The notes: generated by a model from the letters alone, not told the origin. Counted from the first letter of the stretch, positions 1-9,393 are shown. The stretch: 64,000 nt of DNA from Microbacterium sp. SS28 (GCF_022761035.1 NZ_JAKWJP010000004.1:310001-374000), one strand, 5' to 3'. A program made the numbers and translations.

Positions 1-137
1 GGGGGCTCCCCGGGGCGCGTCCTCACGATTCGCATACGGCGGCGGCCGGTTTCCCTACGCCATCCGCACGCTGAAGGCATCCCCGCGCGCGGCGGTCGAG
101 ATGTGGGCCCGCCCTAGGATGAGGGCCGAGGAGGGCC

Positions 138-1301
138 ATGGACGCCGACGCCGGAAGGGCCGCCCCGACGGGGGATGCCGCAGCCGCCGCGCCGGCCCGC
201 GACGACCGCCTCGGAGCCGTCGTCGAGCCCGTCGCACCGCGCACGCAGCCGGGCCGGCTCGTCGTGCCCGACGTCCTTCGCGGCATCGCGATCCTCGCGA
301 TGCTCATCGCCCACGCCGCACCGCTCGTGCGCTCGCTGCCCTTCCCCGTCCTCTTCGTGCAGAGCAACGTCAACGACCTCGCATCGCCGCTGTTCGCGCT
401 CGTCATGGGCATGTCGACGGCGCTCGTCGTGCGCCGCGCCGGGCCGTTGGCCACGAATCGCGCACTCGTCGTGGGTCAGAACCTCATCCGCGGGCTCATC
501 CTCGTGGCGCTCGGGATGTGGCTCAGCACGTGGGGATCCTGGATCGCGATCGTCCTGTCGTTCCTCGGCCTCGTCCTGATGATCGGCACCCCGCTGCTGC
601 TGCTGTCGACGCGCACGATCCTCGTGATCGCCGCGGTCGTCGTCGTCCTCAGCCAGCCCGTCAACGCGCTCGTCGGCTCGCTCGTCACGGCGGGCGGCGA
701 CGTGCCGCTCGCGCTCCTGCCCGTCGACTGGATGTTCACGAACAGCCACTACCGCGTCACGAACCTGCTGCCGTTCTTCCTCGTCGGGGCGGCGCTGCTG
801 CGCCACGGCTTCCGGCGCGACCCCCTGCTGCTCGGGATCTTCGGCGCAGCCCTCATCGCGTATCCGCTGCGACCGCTCTACGACGTCGTCGCGCCGGCCC
901 TCGGCACCGACGCCCTGACGTACATCGCGATGACCCGCTCGGGCAGCTGGCTCGACACGCTGCACGACGTCGGGCTCGTCTTCCTGACGTACAGCGCCGT
1001 CGTCGCGCTCGCGACCGTGCGCTCACCGCGTGCCGCGCGCATCACCGGGGCGGTCTTCGTGCCGTTCCGCGCGCTCGGCTCGGTGGCGCTCTCGGTCTAC
1101 GTGCTGCAGGTCGGCGTCGTCGCCATCATGGCGGCCACGCCGCTCGGCTTCGACAACCGCTGGCTCGAATGGCTCATCCTCGTCGGAGGCGTCAGCGCGG
1201 CCGGCATCCTGTGGTGGCGGTTCGTCGGCAAGGGACCCGTCGAGTGGGCGATCGGCGTCGTTTCAGGCCGATACCGGATGCCGCGCCGCCGCCGTCCCTG
1301 A
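138..1301 (+). CDS. DUF418-like / acyltransferase-3-like multi-pass membrane protein
   Basis: This 387-residue polytopic membrane protein has a proline/alanine-rich cytoplasmic N-terminus (about 40 residues) followed by roughly ten hydrophobic segments. The first carries PDVLRGIAILAMLIAHAAP, the hallmark opening of DUF418/DUF1624-type membrane proteins, and the C-terminus (KGPVEWAIGVVSGRYR) resembles the DUF418 ending. The substrate is unknown; relatives are thought to be acyl-transfer or transport proteins of the envelope. A TAGGAT -10 box (115-120) and a GAGGAGGG Shine-Dalgarno (128-135) support the ATG at 138. It converges on sufU with only about 20 bp between stops. An acyltransferase-3 relative is the main alternative. 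Confidence 0.6.
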   Translation: MDADAGRAAPTGDAAAAAPARDDRLGAVVEPVAPRTQPGRLVVPDVLRGIAILAMLIAHAAPLVRSLPFPVLFVQSNVNDLASPLFALVMGMSTALVVRRAGPLATNRALVVGQNLIRGLILVALGMWLSTWGSWIAIVLSFLGLVLMIGTPLLLLSTRTILVIAAVVVVLSQPVNALVGSLVTAGGDVPLALLPVDWMFTNSHYRVTNLLPFFLVGAALLRHGFRRDPLLLGIFGAALIAYPLRPLYDVVAPALGTDALTYIAMTRSGSWLDTLHDVGLVFLTYSAVVALATVRSPRAARITGAVFVPFRALGSVALSVYVLQVGVVAIMAATPLGFDNRWLEWLILVGGVSAAGILWWRFVGKGPVEWAIGVVSGRYRMPRRRRP

Positions 1302-1322
1302 CGGGGTCGGCGCCGCCGGGAG

Positions 1323-1769
1323 TCAGGCGCGGGCGAGGGCGTCCTCGAAGGCGACCCACGCGAGCATCGCGCACTTGACGCGCGCCGTGTAGCGCGAGAC
1401 GCCGCTCAGGGCCGCGGCATCCGAGAAGATCTCCTCGTCGAGCGGCTTCGTGCCGCGCGAGCGCAGCGCCTCGCGGAATCCTTCGACGAGAGCGGATGCC
1501 TCGGCCCGCGACATCCCGTCCTCTTCTGCGACGAGTGAGGCGAGCATCGAGGCGGAGGCCTGCGAGATGGCGCAGCCGGCGCCCTCCCACGTGACGTCGC
1601 GCACGACGTCGCCCTCGACGTGCACGCGCAGGGTGATGTCGTCGCCGCAGATCGGGTTGTGCTGGTGCGAGGTCGCGACGCCCACGAGCTCGTCGGTGAG
1701 CCCGAAGCCGACGCGGCGCTTCGAGTGGTCGAGGATGAGCTCCTGGTAGAGCGAATCGAGCTCGCTCAT
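1323..1769 (-). CDS. sufU: SufU-type Fe-S cluster assembly sulfur acceptor
   Basis: The protein has 148 residues, the normal SufU size. SufU is a zinc protein that takes persulfide sulfur from the cysteine desulfurase SufS in Gram-positive bacteria. The three conserved cysteines are visible: C41 in NPICGDD (with D43), C66 in GAGCAIS and C133 in RVKCAMLAW. The GLT..(insert) spacing between the second and third cysteines is typical of SufU rather than scaffold IscU. The start codon overlaps the sufS stop by 4 bp, so the two are translationally coupled and both partners are made together. No other suf genes lie in this window. Confidence 0.93.
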   Translation of the reverse strand: MSELDSLYQELILDHSKRRVGFGLTDELVGVATSHQHNPICGDDITLRVHVEGDVVRDVTWEGAGCAISQASASMLASLVAEEDGMSRAEASALVEGFREALRSRGTKPLDEEIFSDAAALSGVSRYTARVKCAMLAWVAFEDALARA

Positions 1770-3058
1770 CGGCCCACCCCGAAGTAGCCGCGGACGCCCG
1801 AGACGGCGTCGAGGAAGGTGTCGATCTCGTCCTCCGTCGTGAACAGCGAGGCGCTTGCGCGCACCGACGCCGTGAGTCCGAAGCGCCGGTGCAGCGGCTG
1901 CGCGCAGTGGTGGCCGACGCGCACCGCGATGCCGCGCGCGTCGAGGAACTGCCCCACGTCGTGCGCGTGGACCCCGTCGACGTCGAAGGCGCTCAGAGCG
2001 ACGCGGTCCACGCCGGCCGGCGCGTCGCCGAGCAGGCGGATGCCGTCGACCGACCGCAGCCCGTCGCGCAGGCGGCGCTCGAGCAGGCGCTCGTGCGCGT
2101 GGACGGCGTCCATGCCGACCTCGTCGAGGTAGCGGACCGCGGCCGCGAGGCCGATCGCCTGCGACACGGGCTGCGTGCCCGCTTCGAAGCGCTGCGGCGG
2201 CGGCAGGTAGGACGCTTCATCGAGCGTCACTGTCGTGATCATCGAGCCGCCCGTGAGGAACGGCGGCAGCGCCTCGAGCACGTCGGAGCGCCCGTAGAGG
2301 CCGCCGATGCCGTACGGCCCGAGCATCTTGTGCCCCGAGAAGACCGCGAGGTCGACGTCGAGCGCCGGCAGATCGAGCGCGAGGTGGGGCGCCGACTGGC
2401 ACGCGTCGAGCACCGTGAGGGCGCCCGCCGCGCGCGCGAGCGCCACGAGCTCGGCGACGGGGTTGACGATGCCGAGCACGTTCGAGACGTGCGGGAACGC
2501 GACGACGCGGGTCCGGTCGCCGATGACGGATGCCGCGGCCTCGAGGTCGAGCATCCCGTCGTCCTGCACCGGGATGTGCCGCAGCACCGCTCCCGTGCGG
2601 AACGCAAGCTCCTGCCACGGGATGAGGTTCGCGTGGTGCTCGGTCTCGGTCACGACGATCTCGTCGCCGGGTGCGAGGGCGAAGCGCCGGGCCTCGGCCC
2701 CGCCGCGACCGAGCGTCGCATTGCCGATCGCGTAGGCGACGAGGTTGAGCCCCGCCGTCGCGCCGCTCGTCCACACGAGCTGCTCGGGCTCGGCGCCGAC
2801 GAAGCCCGCGACTACGGCGCGCGCGTCCTCGTACAGCTCCGTCGCGTCGGCCGCGAGGGTGTGGGCACCGCGGTGAACGGCGGCGTTCGAGCCCGTCAGG
2901 AACGCGACCTCGGCGTCGATGACGGCCTGCGGCTTCTGGCTCGTCGCCCCCGAGTCGAGGTAGACGAGGGGGCTGTCGCCGATGCGGGTGGCCAGGATCG
3001 GGAAGTCGCCGCGCACGGTCTGCGGGTCGAGTGCCGTCGTGGAGGGAGCCGAAGTCAC
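1766..3058 (-). CDS. sufS: Cysteine desulfurase SufS
   Basis: This 430-residue PLP enzyme converts cysteine to alanine and hands the persulfide to SufU for Fe-S cluster building. The PLP lysine is K244 in SGHKMLG and the catalytic cysteine is C385 in GHHCAQP, in the short loop typical of group II desulfurases. TETEHHANLIPW and the RFEAGTQP segment are also family landmarks. Start is GTG at 3056-3058, with TAGCCT (3065-3070) six bases upstream, suggesting a leaderless transcript; GGAAGG in the gap could alternatively act as a very close ribosome site. It is first gene of a sufS-sufU operon. Confidence 0.95.
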   Translation of the reverse strand: MTSAPSTTALDPQTVRGDFPILATRIGDSPLVYLDSGATSQKPQAVIDAEVAFLTGSNAAVHRGAHTLAADATELYEDARAVVAGFVGAEPEQLVWTSGATAGLNLVAYAIGNATLGRGGAEARRFALAPGDEIVVTETEHHANLIPWQELAFRTGAVLRHIPVQDDGMLDLEAAASVIGDRTRVVAFPHVSNVLGIVNPVAELVALARAAGALTVLDACQSAPHLALDLPALDVDLAVFSGHKMLGPYGIGGLYGRSDVLEALPPFLTGGSMITTVTLDEASYLPPPQRFEAGTQPVSQAIGLAAAVRYLDEVGMDAVHAHERLLERRLRDGLRSVDGIRLLGDAPAGVDRVALSAFDVDGVHAHDVGQFLDARGIAVRVGHHCAQPLHRRFGLTASVRASASLFTTEDEIDTFLDAVSGVRGYFGVGR

Positions 3059-3136
3059 CCTTCCAGGCTACGCGGGGTGCCGGCGGTGCGGGTCGCGTCG
3101 GCTGTCACCCGCGTTCACCCTCGCGGCCCTGCGGGC

Positions 3137-5227
3137 TCAGATCTCGTCGGGGCGCTCGAGGCTCGACCGCTCGACGGGCGGAGCCCCCTCGGGGACGGCC
3201 TCGAACGGGCGGCCGGCGCGCTCCTGGCCGGGCACCGGCCGCGAACGGCGTCCGTAGATGAGCTCGGACGAGTCCAGCAGCCACGGCACGAGCGCGATCG
3301 TGACGCCGTGGATGAGCATGAGCTGCTGGCCGATGCGGCCCGCGCGGCGGTTGTGCAGGAGGCTCTCCCACCAATGGCCGACGATGTACTGCGGCAGGTA
3401 GACCGTCACAACAGTCGAGCCGTGCTTCTCGCGGTACTGCTTGATGAACTCCGCGACGGGGCCCGCGTAGGTGCGGAACGGCGACTCGATGATGATGAGC
3501 GGGATCGGCATCCGGTGCTCTTCCCATTGCTTCTGCAGCGCCTCGGCCTCCTGCTTCGTGACCGCGACGTGGAGTGCCACGGTCTTGTCGTGCTTCGCGG
3601 CGAGGGCGTAGTCGATCGCCTTCGCGACAGGCTTCTGCAGGCGGTTGACGAGGATGAGGGCGATGTCGCCGGAGGCGCCGAAGTGCTCGCCGTCATCCAT
3701 CTCGATCTCGTGCTCGACGTCGCGGTAGTACCGGTTCACGCCGATCATGAGCGTCGCGAGGATCGGGATCGCGATGAAGACGAGATACGCGCCATGCGTG
3801 AACTTCGTGATCGTCACGATCACGAGGACGAAGACCGTGAGGCTCGCGCCGATCGAGTTGATGATGAGGCCCTTGATCGTCGCGCGCCGCTCGGCGGCGG
3901 CCGCGGCATCCCGTCTCGCCTCGGTGCGGGTCGTCTCGCGCAGGATCTTGCGCCAGTGCCGCACCATGCCGATCTGGCCGAGCGAGAACGACACGAAGAC
4001 GCCGATGATGTACAGCTGGATGAGCGTCGTGAGGTTCGCCTGGTACAGCACGATGACGCCGATCGCGGCGATGCCCAGGATGATCATGCCGTTCGAGAAG
4101 ACGAGCCGGTCGCCGCGCGTGTTGAGGGCCTTGGGCGCGTAGCCGTCGCGCGCGAGGACGGCGCCCAGCAGCGGGAAGCCGTTGAACGCCGTGTTGGCCG
4201 CGAGCAGCAGGACCGCGGCCGTCGCCGCCTGGATGATGAAGAACGGGATCGAGCCCATGCCGAACGTCGCCGAGGCGACCTGGGCCATGAGGCTCGGCTG
4301 CACCATCGACTCGCAGTCGAAGCCGATGAGGTTGCACGGGTTCTCGGCGTAGTGCACGCCTGAGATGAGGGCGAGCGCCGTGAGGCCCGCGAACAGCAGG
4401 ACGGCGATCGTGCCCATGAGGGCGAGCGTCGTCTGGGCGTTGCGCACCTTGGGCTTGCGGAACGCCGGCACTCCGTTCGCGACGGCCTCGACGCCCGTGA
4501 GCGCCGAACATCCGCTCGAGAACGCGCGCAGCACGAGCAGGATGACGGCGGCCTGCGTGAGGTCTTCGGCCTGCACCGCGAACTCGGCGCTCGATGCGAC
4601 GGGCGGGTTGCCGAGTGCCGTCTGCGCGAGCCCGACGACGATCATGACGGCGACCGAGCCGACGAACACGTAGGTCGGGATCGCGAACAGCAGCGACGCC
4701 TCGCGCACCCCGCGCAGGTTGACGACGATGATCAGGATGACGAACCCGACGGCGAGCTCGACCCGCCCGGGGGCGAGGACGGGTATCGCCGAGATGATGT
4801 TGTCGACGCCCGATGAGACCGACACCGCGACCGTCAGGACGTAGTCGACGAGCAGAGCGGATGCCACGACCACGCCGGGCACCTCGCCCAGGTTGGTGCG
4901 CGCCACCTCGTAGTCGCCGCCGCCCGACGGGTAGGCCTTGATGAGCTGCCGGTAGCTGATGACGACGACGATCAGCAGCACGACGACGGCGGCCGCGATC
5001 CACGGGCTGAACGCGAGGAAAGCCAGGCCGCCCGTCAGCAGGATCATGAGGAGTTCCTGCGGCGCGTAGGCCACCGACGACAGGGCGTCCGACGCGAAGA
5101 TCGGCAGCGCCATCTTCTTCGGGAGCAGGTGGTCGTCGGCCACCTGGGACGAGATGGGCTCGCCCAGGAGGATGCGTTTCGCGATGGGGGAATCAGCTGC
5201 GCCCGGCTCGCGTCCGTCGGTTGTCAC
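3137..5227 (-). CDS. KimA-like APC-family potassium/amino-acid permease
   Basis: This 696-residue transporter has about 12 membrane helices in residues 1-460 and a soluble C-terminal domain of about 200 residues. The opening (PIFASDALSSVAYAPQELL), GGDYEVARTNLG and the C-terminal cytosolic domain match the KimA/YdaO branch of the APC superfamily, which in Bacillus is a high-affinity K+ importer controlled by c-di-AMP. Potassium as substrate is therefore family inference; an amino-acid substrate cannot be excluded. The GTG start is preceded by TAACAT (5236-5241), 8 nt upstream. Two copies of CCTTACGG in the upstream region may be an operator. Confidence 0.72.
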   Translation of the reverse strand: MTTDGREPGAADSPIAKRILLGEPISSQVADDHLLPKKMALPIFASDALSSVAYAPQELLMILLTGGLAFLAFSPWIAAAVVVLLIVVVISYRQLIKAYPSGGGDYEVARTNLGEVPGVVVASALLVDYVLTVAVSVSSGVDNIISAIPVLAPGRVELAVGFVILIIVVNLRGVREASLLFAIPTYVFVGSVAVMIVVGLAQTALGNPPVASSAEFAVQAEDLTQAAVILLVLRAFSSGCSALTGVEAVANGVPAFRKPKVRNAQTTLALMGTIAVLLFAGLTALALISGVHYAENPCNLIGFDCESMVQPSLMAQVASATFGMGSIPFFIIQAATAAVLLLAANTAFNGFPLLGAVLARDGYAPKALNTRGDRLVFSNGMIILGIAAIGVIVLYQANLTTLIQLYIIGVFVSFSLGQIGMVRHWRKILRETTRTEARRDAAAAAERRATIKGLIINSIGASLTVFVLVIVTITKFTHGAYLVFIAIPILATLMIGVNRYYRDVEHEIEMDDGEHFGASGDIALILVNRLQKPVAKAIDYALAAKHDKTVALHVAVTKQEAEALQKQWEEHRMPIPLIIIESPFRTYAGPVAEFIKQYREKHGSTVVTVYLPQYIVGHWWESLLHNRRAGRIGQQLMLIHGVTIALVPWLLDSSELIYGRRSRPVPGQERAGRPFEAVPEGAPPVERSSLERPDEI

Positions 5228-5279
5228 GGCGGGCGATGTTACTCTTCCCCCCGGTCGGAGGACGTATCGGGAACGCCAT

Positions 5280-5298
5280 CCTTACGGTTTCCTTACGG
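5280..5298. repeat. 11-bp-phased direct repeat CCTTACGG upstream of the KimA-like gene
   Basis: CCTTACGG occurs at 5280-5287 and again at 5291-5298, one helical turn apart, in the 105-bp space upstream of the KimA-like gene. Phased direct repeats of this kind often bind an activator or response regulator. No regulator gene is adjacent. Confidence 0.4.
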
Positions 5299-5332
5299 CG
5301 CCCTCGGCACGTGGCGGGCGCCGGAACAGGCC

Positions 5333-6553
5333 TCAGGAGGCCGCGAGGAACTCCCGCGCCGCGACCACGAGGGTGTCGACGCCGCGCTCGATCGTCGGGT
5401 GGAGGACCGGCGCGAAGAAGGGCGAGTGATTGGTCGGGATGTCGCGCTCGATCGTGCCGCCCGCGATCGCGTCGGCGAACTTCTGCGGGTCGACGCCGCC
5501 CCAGAACCAGTAGACGAGCGGGACGCCCGCTTCGCGCGCGAACCACGAGACATCCTCGCTGCCCGTGAACATCCCGGGGTCCACGACCGTGCCGGCGCCG
5601 AACGCCGCGTCGAAGGCCGTCGTCAGGCGCGCCGTCGCGTCGATGTCGTTGATCGTCGGGGGGAGCGAGTGGTCGACGACGATCTCGGGATGCTGCTCGG
5701 CGCCGGATGCCGCGGCCTCGGCGCGCACGATCCGCTCGACCTTCTCGAGCACGCGTGCGCGGGCGACCTCGTCGGGGTAGCGCAGGCTCAGTTCGAGCTT
5801 CGCCTCGGCCGGGATGATGTTGTTCTTGAGACCCGCGTGGATCGAGCCGACGGTCACGACCGCGACATCCCTCGGGTCGACCTCGCGCGAGACGATCGTC
5901 TGCAGGCGCATGACGGTCGCCGCGGCCATGACGACGGGGTCGATCGTCGCGTGCGGACGCGACCCGTGGCCGCCGCGGCCGTGGAGGGTCACAGTGATGC
6001 CGTCGGACGCCGCCATCTGGGTGCCCGAGCGCACGCCGATCGTGCCGGCGGGGAGCGGCGTGAGGTGCTGCCCCAGCACGATGTCGGGCTTGGGGAAGCG
6101 GTCGAGCACTCCGTCGGCGATCATCGCCTGCGCGCCGGCGCCGTACTCCTCGGCGGGCTGGAAGACCGCCACGACCGTTCCAGACCATTCGTCCTTGGTC
6201 GCGACGAGTCGCTCGAGCGCACCCAGCAGCGCCGTGACGTGCATGTCGTGGCCGCACGCGTGCATGACGGGGACGTCCTGGCCGGCGGGGTCGACGCCGC
6301 GCGCCGTCGAGGCGTACGCGAGACCCGTGCGCTCCTCGACGGGCAGGCCGTCCATGTCGGCGCGCAGCCACACGACGGGTCCGTCGCCGTTGGGGATCGA
6401 GGTCGCGACCCCCGTCCGGCCGACCCCCTCTTCGAACGCGAGGCCGAGCTCGGCGAGCTTCTGCGTCACGATCCCCGCGGTGCGGGTCTCCTGGAACGAC
6501 AGCTCGGGATGCCGGTGCAGGTCGATGTACAGAGCCTCGAGGTCGATCGCCAT
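5333..6553 (-). CDS. M20 family metal amidohydrolase (hippurate hydrolase / N-acyl-amino-acid deacylase type)
   Basis: This 406-residue enzyme is of the M20D peptidase family (HipO/AbgB/IAA-amino-acid hydrolase type), two-metal cytosolic amidohydrolases that remove acyl groups from amino acids. Landmarks are DLHRHPELSFQE at the N-terminus, WLRADMDGLPVEE, MHACGHDMHVTALLGA, FQPAEE, and GRGGHGSRPH of the dimerisation domain. The reading frame is open far upstream but protein-like sequence begins at MAIDLEALYIDLHRHPE. TAGGCT (6561-6566) lies 7 nt before that ATG, which supports the start and a leaderless transcript. The exact substrate is unknown, and the gene stands alone. Confidence 0.85.
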   Translation of the reverse strand: MAIDLEALYIDLHRHPELSFQETRTAGIVTQKLAELGLAFEEGVGRTGVATSIPNGDGPVVWLRADMDGLPVEERTGLAYASTARGVDPAGQDVPVMHACGHDMHVTALLGALERLVATKDEWSGTVVAVFQPAEEYGAGAQAMIADGVLDRFPKPDIVLGQHLTPLPAGTIGVRSGTQMAASDGITVTLHGRGGHGSRPHATIDPVVMAAATVMRLQTIVSREVDPRDVAVVTVGSIHAGLKNNIIPAEAKLELSLRYPDEVARARVLEKVERIVRAEAAASGAEQHPEIVVDHSLPPTINDIDATARLTTAFDAAFGAGTVVDPGMFTGSEDVSWFAREAGVPLVYWFWGGVDPQKFADAIAGGTIERDIPTNHSPFFAPVLHPTIERGVDTLVVAAREFLAAS

Positions 6554-6623
6554 GCGTTCGAGCCTATCGACGGGCTCGCAAGCGCGGTCCGCCCGCACGT
6601 TCCTCCGCTGTCGCCGCGTGGCG

Positions 6624-7643
6624 TCAGGGGCTGGGGAGGCGGGCCGTCGAGCCGCGCACGATGAGCTCGAACGGGAGGTCGGCGCGCGCGTTGCGGCCGT
6701 CGGCCGAGGGGCTGTCGAGCTCGGCGAGGATCGCGTCTGCGGCGCGCTCGCCCTGGCGCAGCGGGAACTGGTCGACGGTCGTGAGCCGGAAGAACGCGCC
6801 CAGCTCGTGTCCGTCGATGCCGACGACCGAGAGATCCTCGGGCACGCGGTAGCCGAGTTCGCGGGCTGCGAGCAGCGCGCCGATCGCCATCTCGTCGGAC
6901 GCCGCGAAGATCGCCGACGGCTGGGCGCGCGGGCGCCCGAGCAGCTGCTTCGCGGCGCGGAAGCCGCCCTCGATCGTGAAGTCCGCGTGCTCGTACAGCT
7001 CGGGGCGGGGCGGGATGCCGGCATCCGCCAATGCCTGCTCGAATCCCTGCCGGCGCTGGGTCGGAATGTGGAAGTCGAGGTCGAACTCGGGACTCGCGCC
7101 GATGTGGGCGATCGCGCGATGACCCAGCGCGATGAGGTGCTCGGTCGCGAGCCGCGCGACGGCGACGTCGTCGACCGTGAGCGTCGTGAGCCGCGGGTTC
7201 GGTCCGCCGATCGCGATGACGGGCAGGTCGAGCTCGATGAGGCGCTCCGTCTCCTCCTCGCCGAGCTCGATCGCGATCGCGATGACGCCGTCGACGCGCT
7301 GCCGGCGCAGGAACGTCTCGAAGATCTCGCGGCGCTGGCCTGCGTCGGCCGTCAGGTTGTAGAGCGTGATGTCGTAGCCGCGCTTCTGGAGCGCCGTCGC
7401 GGTGCCGCTCAGCACCATCGAGAAGAACCAGCGGTCGAGGAACGGCACGAGCACGCCGATGTTGCGGGTGCGCCCCGACGCGAGGCTCGACGCCGCCGAC
7501 GACACGACGTAGCCGAGCGACTTGGCCGCCGCCTCGACGCGCGCACGGGTCGGGTCCGAGACGTGTCCGCGGCCGCTCAGCGCGCGCGAGACGGTCGCCG
7601 TCGAGACGCCGGCCTCGCGGGCCACCTCGTCGATGCTGACCAC
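6624..7643 (-). CDS. LacI-family repressor of the GH13 glucosidase operon
   Basis: The 339-residue protein has an N-terminal LacI helix-turn-helix (VSIDEVAREAGVSTATVSRAL), hinge, and a periplasmic-binding-protein-like sugar domain (from about residue 60). It follows the GH13 gene with a 41-bp gap on the same strand, so it is probably the local repressor and partly co-transcribed. The near-perfect LacI-type operator at 9376-9393, inside the GH13 promoter, is its likely target, giving substrate-induced expression with autoregulation. The inducing sugar, presumably an alpha-glucoside, is not determined by sequence. Confidence 0.9.
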   Translation of the reverse strand: MVSIDEVAREAGVSTATVSRALSGRGHVSDPTRARVEAAAKSLGYVVSSAASSLASGRTRNIGVLVPFLDRWFFSMVLSGTATALQKRGYDITLYNLTADAGQRREIFETFLRRQRVDGVIAIAIELGEEETERLIELDLPVIAIGGPNPRLTTLTVDDVAVARLATEHLIALGHRAIAHIGASPEFDLDFHIPTQRRQGFEQALADAGIPPRPELYEHADFTIEGGFRAAKQLLGRPRAQPSAIFAASDEMAIGALLAARELGYRVPEDLSVVGIDGHELGAFFRLTTVDQFPLRQGERAADAILAELDSPSADGRNARADLPFELIVRGSTARLPSP

Positions 7644-7684
7644 GCGGTCACTCCATCCTCAGTCGCCGTCGAGCGGCTCGTCCG

Positions 7685-9364
7685 TCAGTCGTCGGCGAGC
7701 CAGACCGCCGCGTCGGCGGGCAGCGTGCCTCCCAAGACGGGCGCGCTCGACGCGATCACGATACCGTCCGGCAGCGCCACGGCCGTGGAACCCGTGTTGG
7801 CCACGACCGTCACCGTGCCGTTGCGGAACGCCACGACGTCGTCGCCGAGCCCCTCGATCCACTCGACCGCGCCCGCTCCGAGGTGACGCGCGCGGCGCGA
7901 CGCGAGCAGTGAGCGATACAGCGAGAGAGTGGATGCCTCGTCGGCGAGCTGCGCGTCGCGCGCGAGCACGGCCCACTCCGCCGGCTGCGGCAGCCAAGAG
8001 TCACCCGTCGGGCTGAAGCCGTAGGCGGGGGCGTCCGACGACCAGGGGATCGGCACGCGGCAGCCGTCGCGGCCGTAGCGCTCGCCGCCCGTGCGGAACC
8101 ACGTCGGATCCTGGCGCACGTGGTCGTCGAGCTCGATGACCTCGGGAAGGCCGAGCTCCTCGCCCTGGTAGAGGTAGGCGGATCCCGGCAGCGCGAGCAT
8201 GAGGGTCGTCGCGGCGCGGGCGCGCCGCAGGCCGAGCTCGGCGACGGGCTTGCCGGGGGAGTTCGGGCCGATGCCGTGCCCCTGCGGGTTCTCGGCGGTC
8301 AGGGCGAGGCGCGACGCGTGCCGCACGACATCGTGGTTCGACAGCACCCACGTGCTCGGCGCGCCGACGGCGCCGTAGGCGCGCAGCGAGCTGGTCACGA
8401 CATCGCGGAGGGATGCGGCATCCCACGGCGTCTCCAGATACGAGAAGTTGAACGCCTGGTGCATCTCGTCGGGACGCACCCACAGCGCCGTGCGCTCGGG
8501 GGTGGGCAGCCACGCCTCGGCACACAGGGCGCGGTCGCCCTCGTACTCGGCGACGAGCTCGTGCCAGTCGCGGTAGACCTCGTGGACGCCCTCCTGACCC
8601 CAGTAGGGGACGTCGGCGGCGTCGCCGCCCATCGAGCCGCCCTCGGGGTCGGGCGTGTGGTCGGGCAGGCCCTCGGCCTTGACGAGGCCGTGCGCGACGT
8701 CGACGCGGAAGCCGTCGACACCGCGGTCGAGCCAGAAGCGCAGGATGCGGCGGAACTCCTCGCGCACGACGGGGTTCGACCAGTCGAAGTCGGGCTGCGT
8801 CGAGTCGAAGAGGTGCAGGTACCACTGCCCGAGCGAGCCGTCGGCCTCGACGACGCGCGACCACGCGGGACCGCCGAAGACCGACTCCCAGTTGTTCGGC
8901 GGCACGTCGCCGTCGAGGCCGCGCCCCTCGCGGAAGAGGTAGCGGGCGCGCTCGGGGCTGCCGGGCGCAGCCGCAAGGGCCTCCTGGAACCACACGTGCT
9001 GGTCGGAGGAGTGGTTGGGGACGAGGTCGACGATGACCCGGATGCCGCGGCTGTGCGCGCCCGCGAGCATGTCGTCGAAGTCGGCGAGCGTGCCGAAGAG
9101 AGGGTCGACGTCGCAGTAGTCCGAGACGTCGTAGCCGGCGTCCTTCTGGGGCGAGCGCTGGAACGGGCTGAGCCACAGCGCATCGACGCCGAGGGTCTCG
9201 AGGTCGTCGAGACGCGACGTGATGCCGGGCAGATCGCCGATCCCGTCGCCCGAGCTGTCGGAGAAGGAGCGGGGGTAGATCTGGTAGATGACGGCGGTGC
9301 GCCACCACTCGGAACCGGTGGCGGCCACGGGCGCGTCGACGAGGTCGGTCTCGGGCGAAGTCAT
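7685..9364 (-). CDS. GH13 alpha-glucosidase / oligo-1,6-glucosidase
   Basis: This 559-residue cytosolic glycoside hydrolase family 13 enzyme hydrolyses alpha-linked oligosaccharides. It begins with WWRTAVIYQIYPRSFSDSSGDGIGDLPGI, has the nucleophile Asp in DGFRVDVAHG (about residue 222), the acid/base Glu in CAEAWLP (about 282) and the stabilising Asp in LSNHD (about 342), and ends with a small C-terminal beta domain. The frame is open upstream but the ATG at 9362-9364 is supported by TACGCT (9371-9376) six bases before it and by the LacI operator just upstream. Without a neighbouring sugar transporter the substrate must arrive by another system. Trehalose-type specificity is a less likely alternative. 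Confidence 0.9.
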   Translation of the reverse strand: MTSPETDLVDAPVAATGSEWWRTAVIYQIYPRSFSDSSGDGIGDLPGITSRLDDLETLGVDALWLSPFQRSPQKDAGYDVSDYCDVDPLFGTLADFDDMLAGAHSRGIRVIVDLVPNHSSDQHVWFQEALAAAPGSPERARYLFREGRGLDGDVPPNNWESVFGGPAWSRVVEADGSLGQWYLHLFDSTQPDFDWSNPVVREEFRRILRFWLDRGVDGFRVDVAHGLVKAEGLPDHTPDPEGGSMGGDAADVPYWGQEGVHEVYRDWHELVAEYEGDRALCAEAWLPTPERTALWVRPDEMHQAFNFSYLETPWDAASLRDVVTSSLRAYGAVGAPSTWVLSNHDVVRHASRLALTAENPQGHGIGPNSPGKPVAELGLRRARAATTLMLALPGSAYLYQGEELGLPEVIELDDHVRQDPTWFRTGGERYGRDGCRVPIPWSSDAPAYGFSPTGDSWLPQPAEWAVLARDAQLADEASTLSLYRSLLASRRARHLGAGAVEWIEGLGDDVVAFRNGTVTVVANTGSTAVALPDGIVIASSAPVLGGTLPADAAVWLADD

Positions 9365-9375
9365 TGGTACAGCGT

Positions 9376-9393
9376 AATGCAAGCGCTTACATT
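9376..9393. promoter_or_regulatory. LacI-type operator in the GH13 promoter
   Basis: An 18-bp palindrome centred on CG (AATGCAAGC/GCTTACATT) has one mismatch between half-sites. It sits directly upstream of the GH13 -10 box (9371-9376, read on the minus strand), so a bound repressor would cover the -35/-10 spacer. The LacI-family gene immediately downstream of GH13 is the obvious candidate repressor. Confidence 0.8.

Noticed and set aside
1889..4363. A long open frame of 824 codons opposite sufS and the permease gene.
   Set aside because: It is antisense to two clear genes, is extremely Arg/Asp/Glu-rich and has no family features; such frames are common in high-GC DNA.
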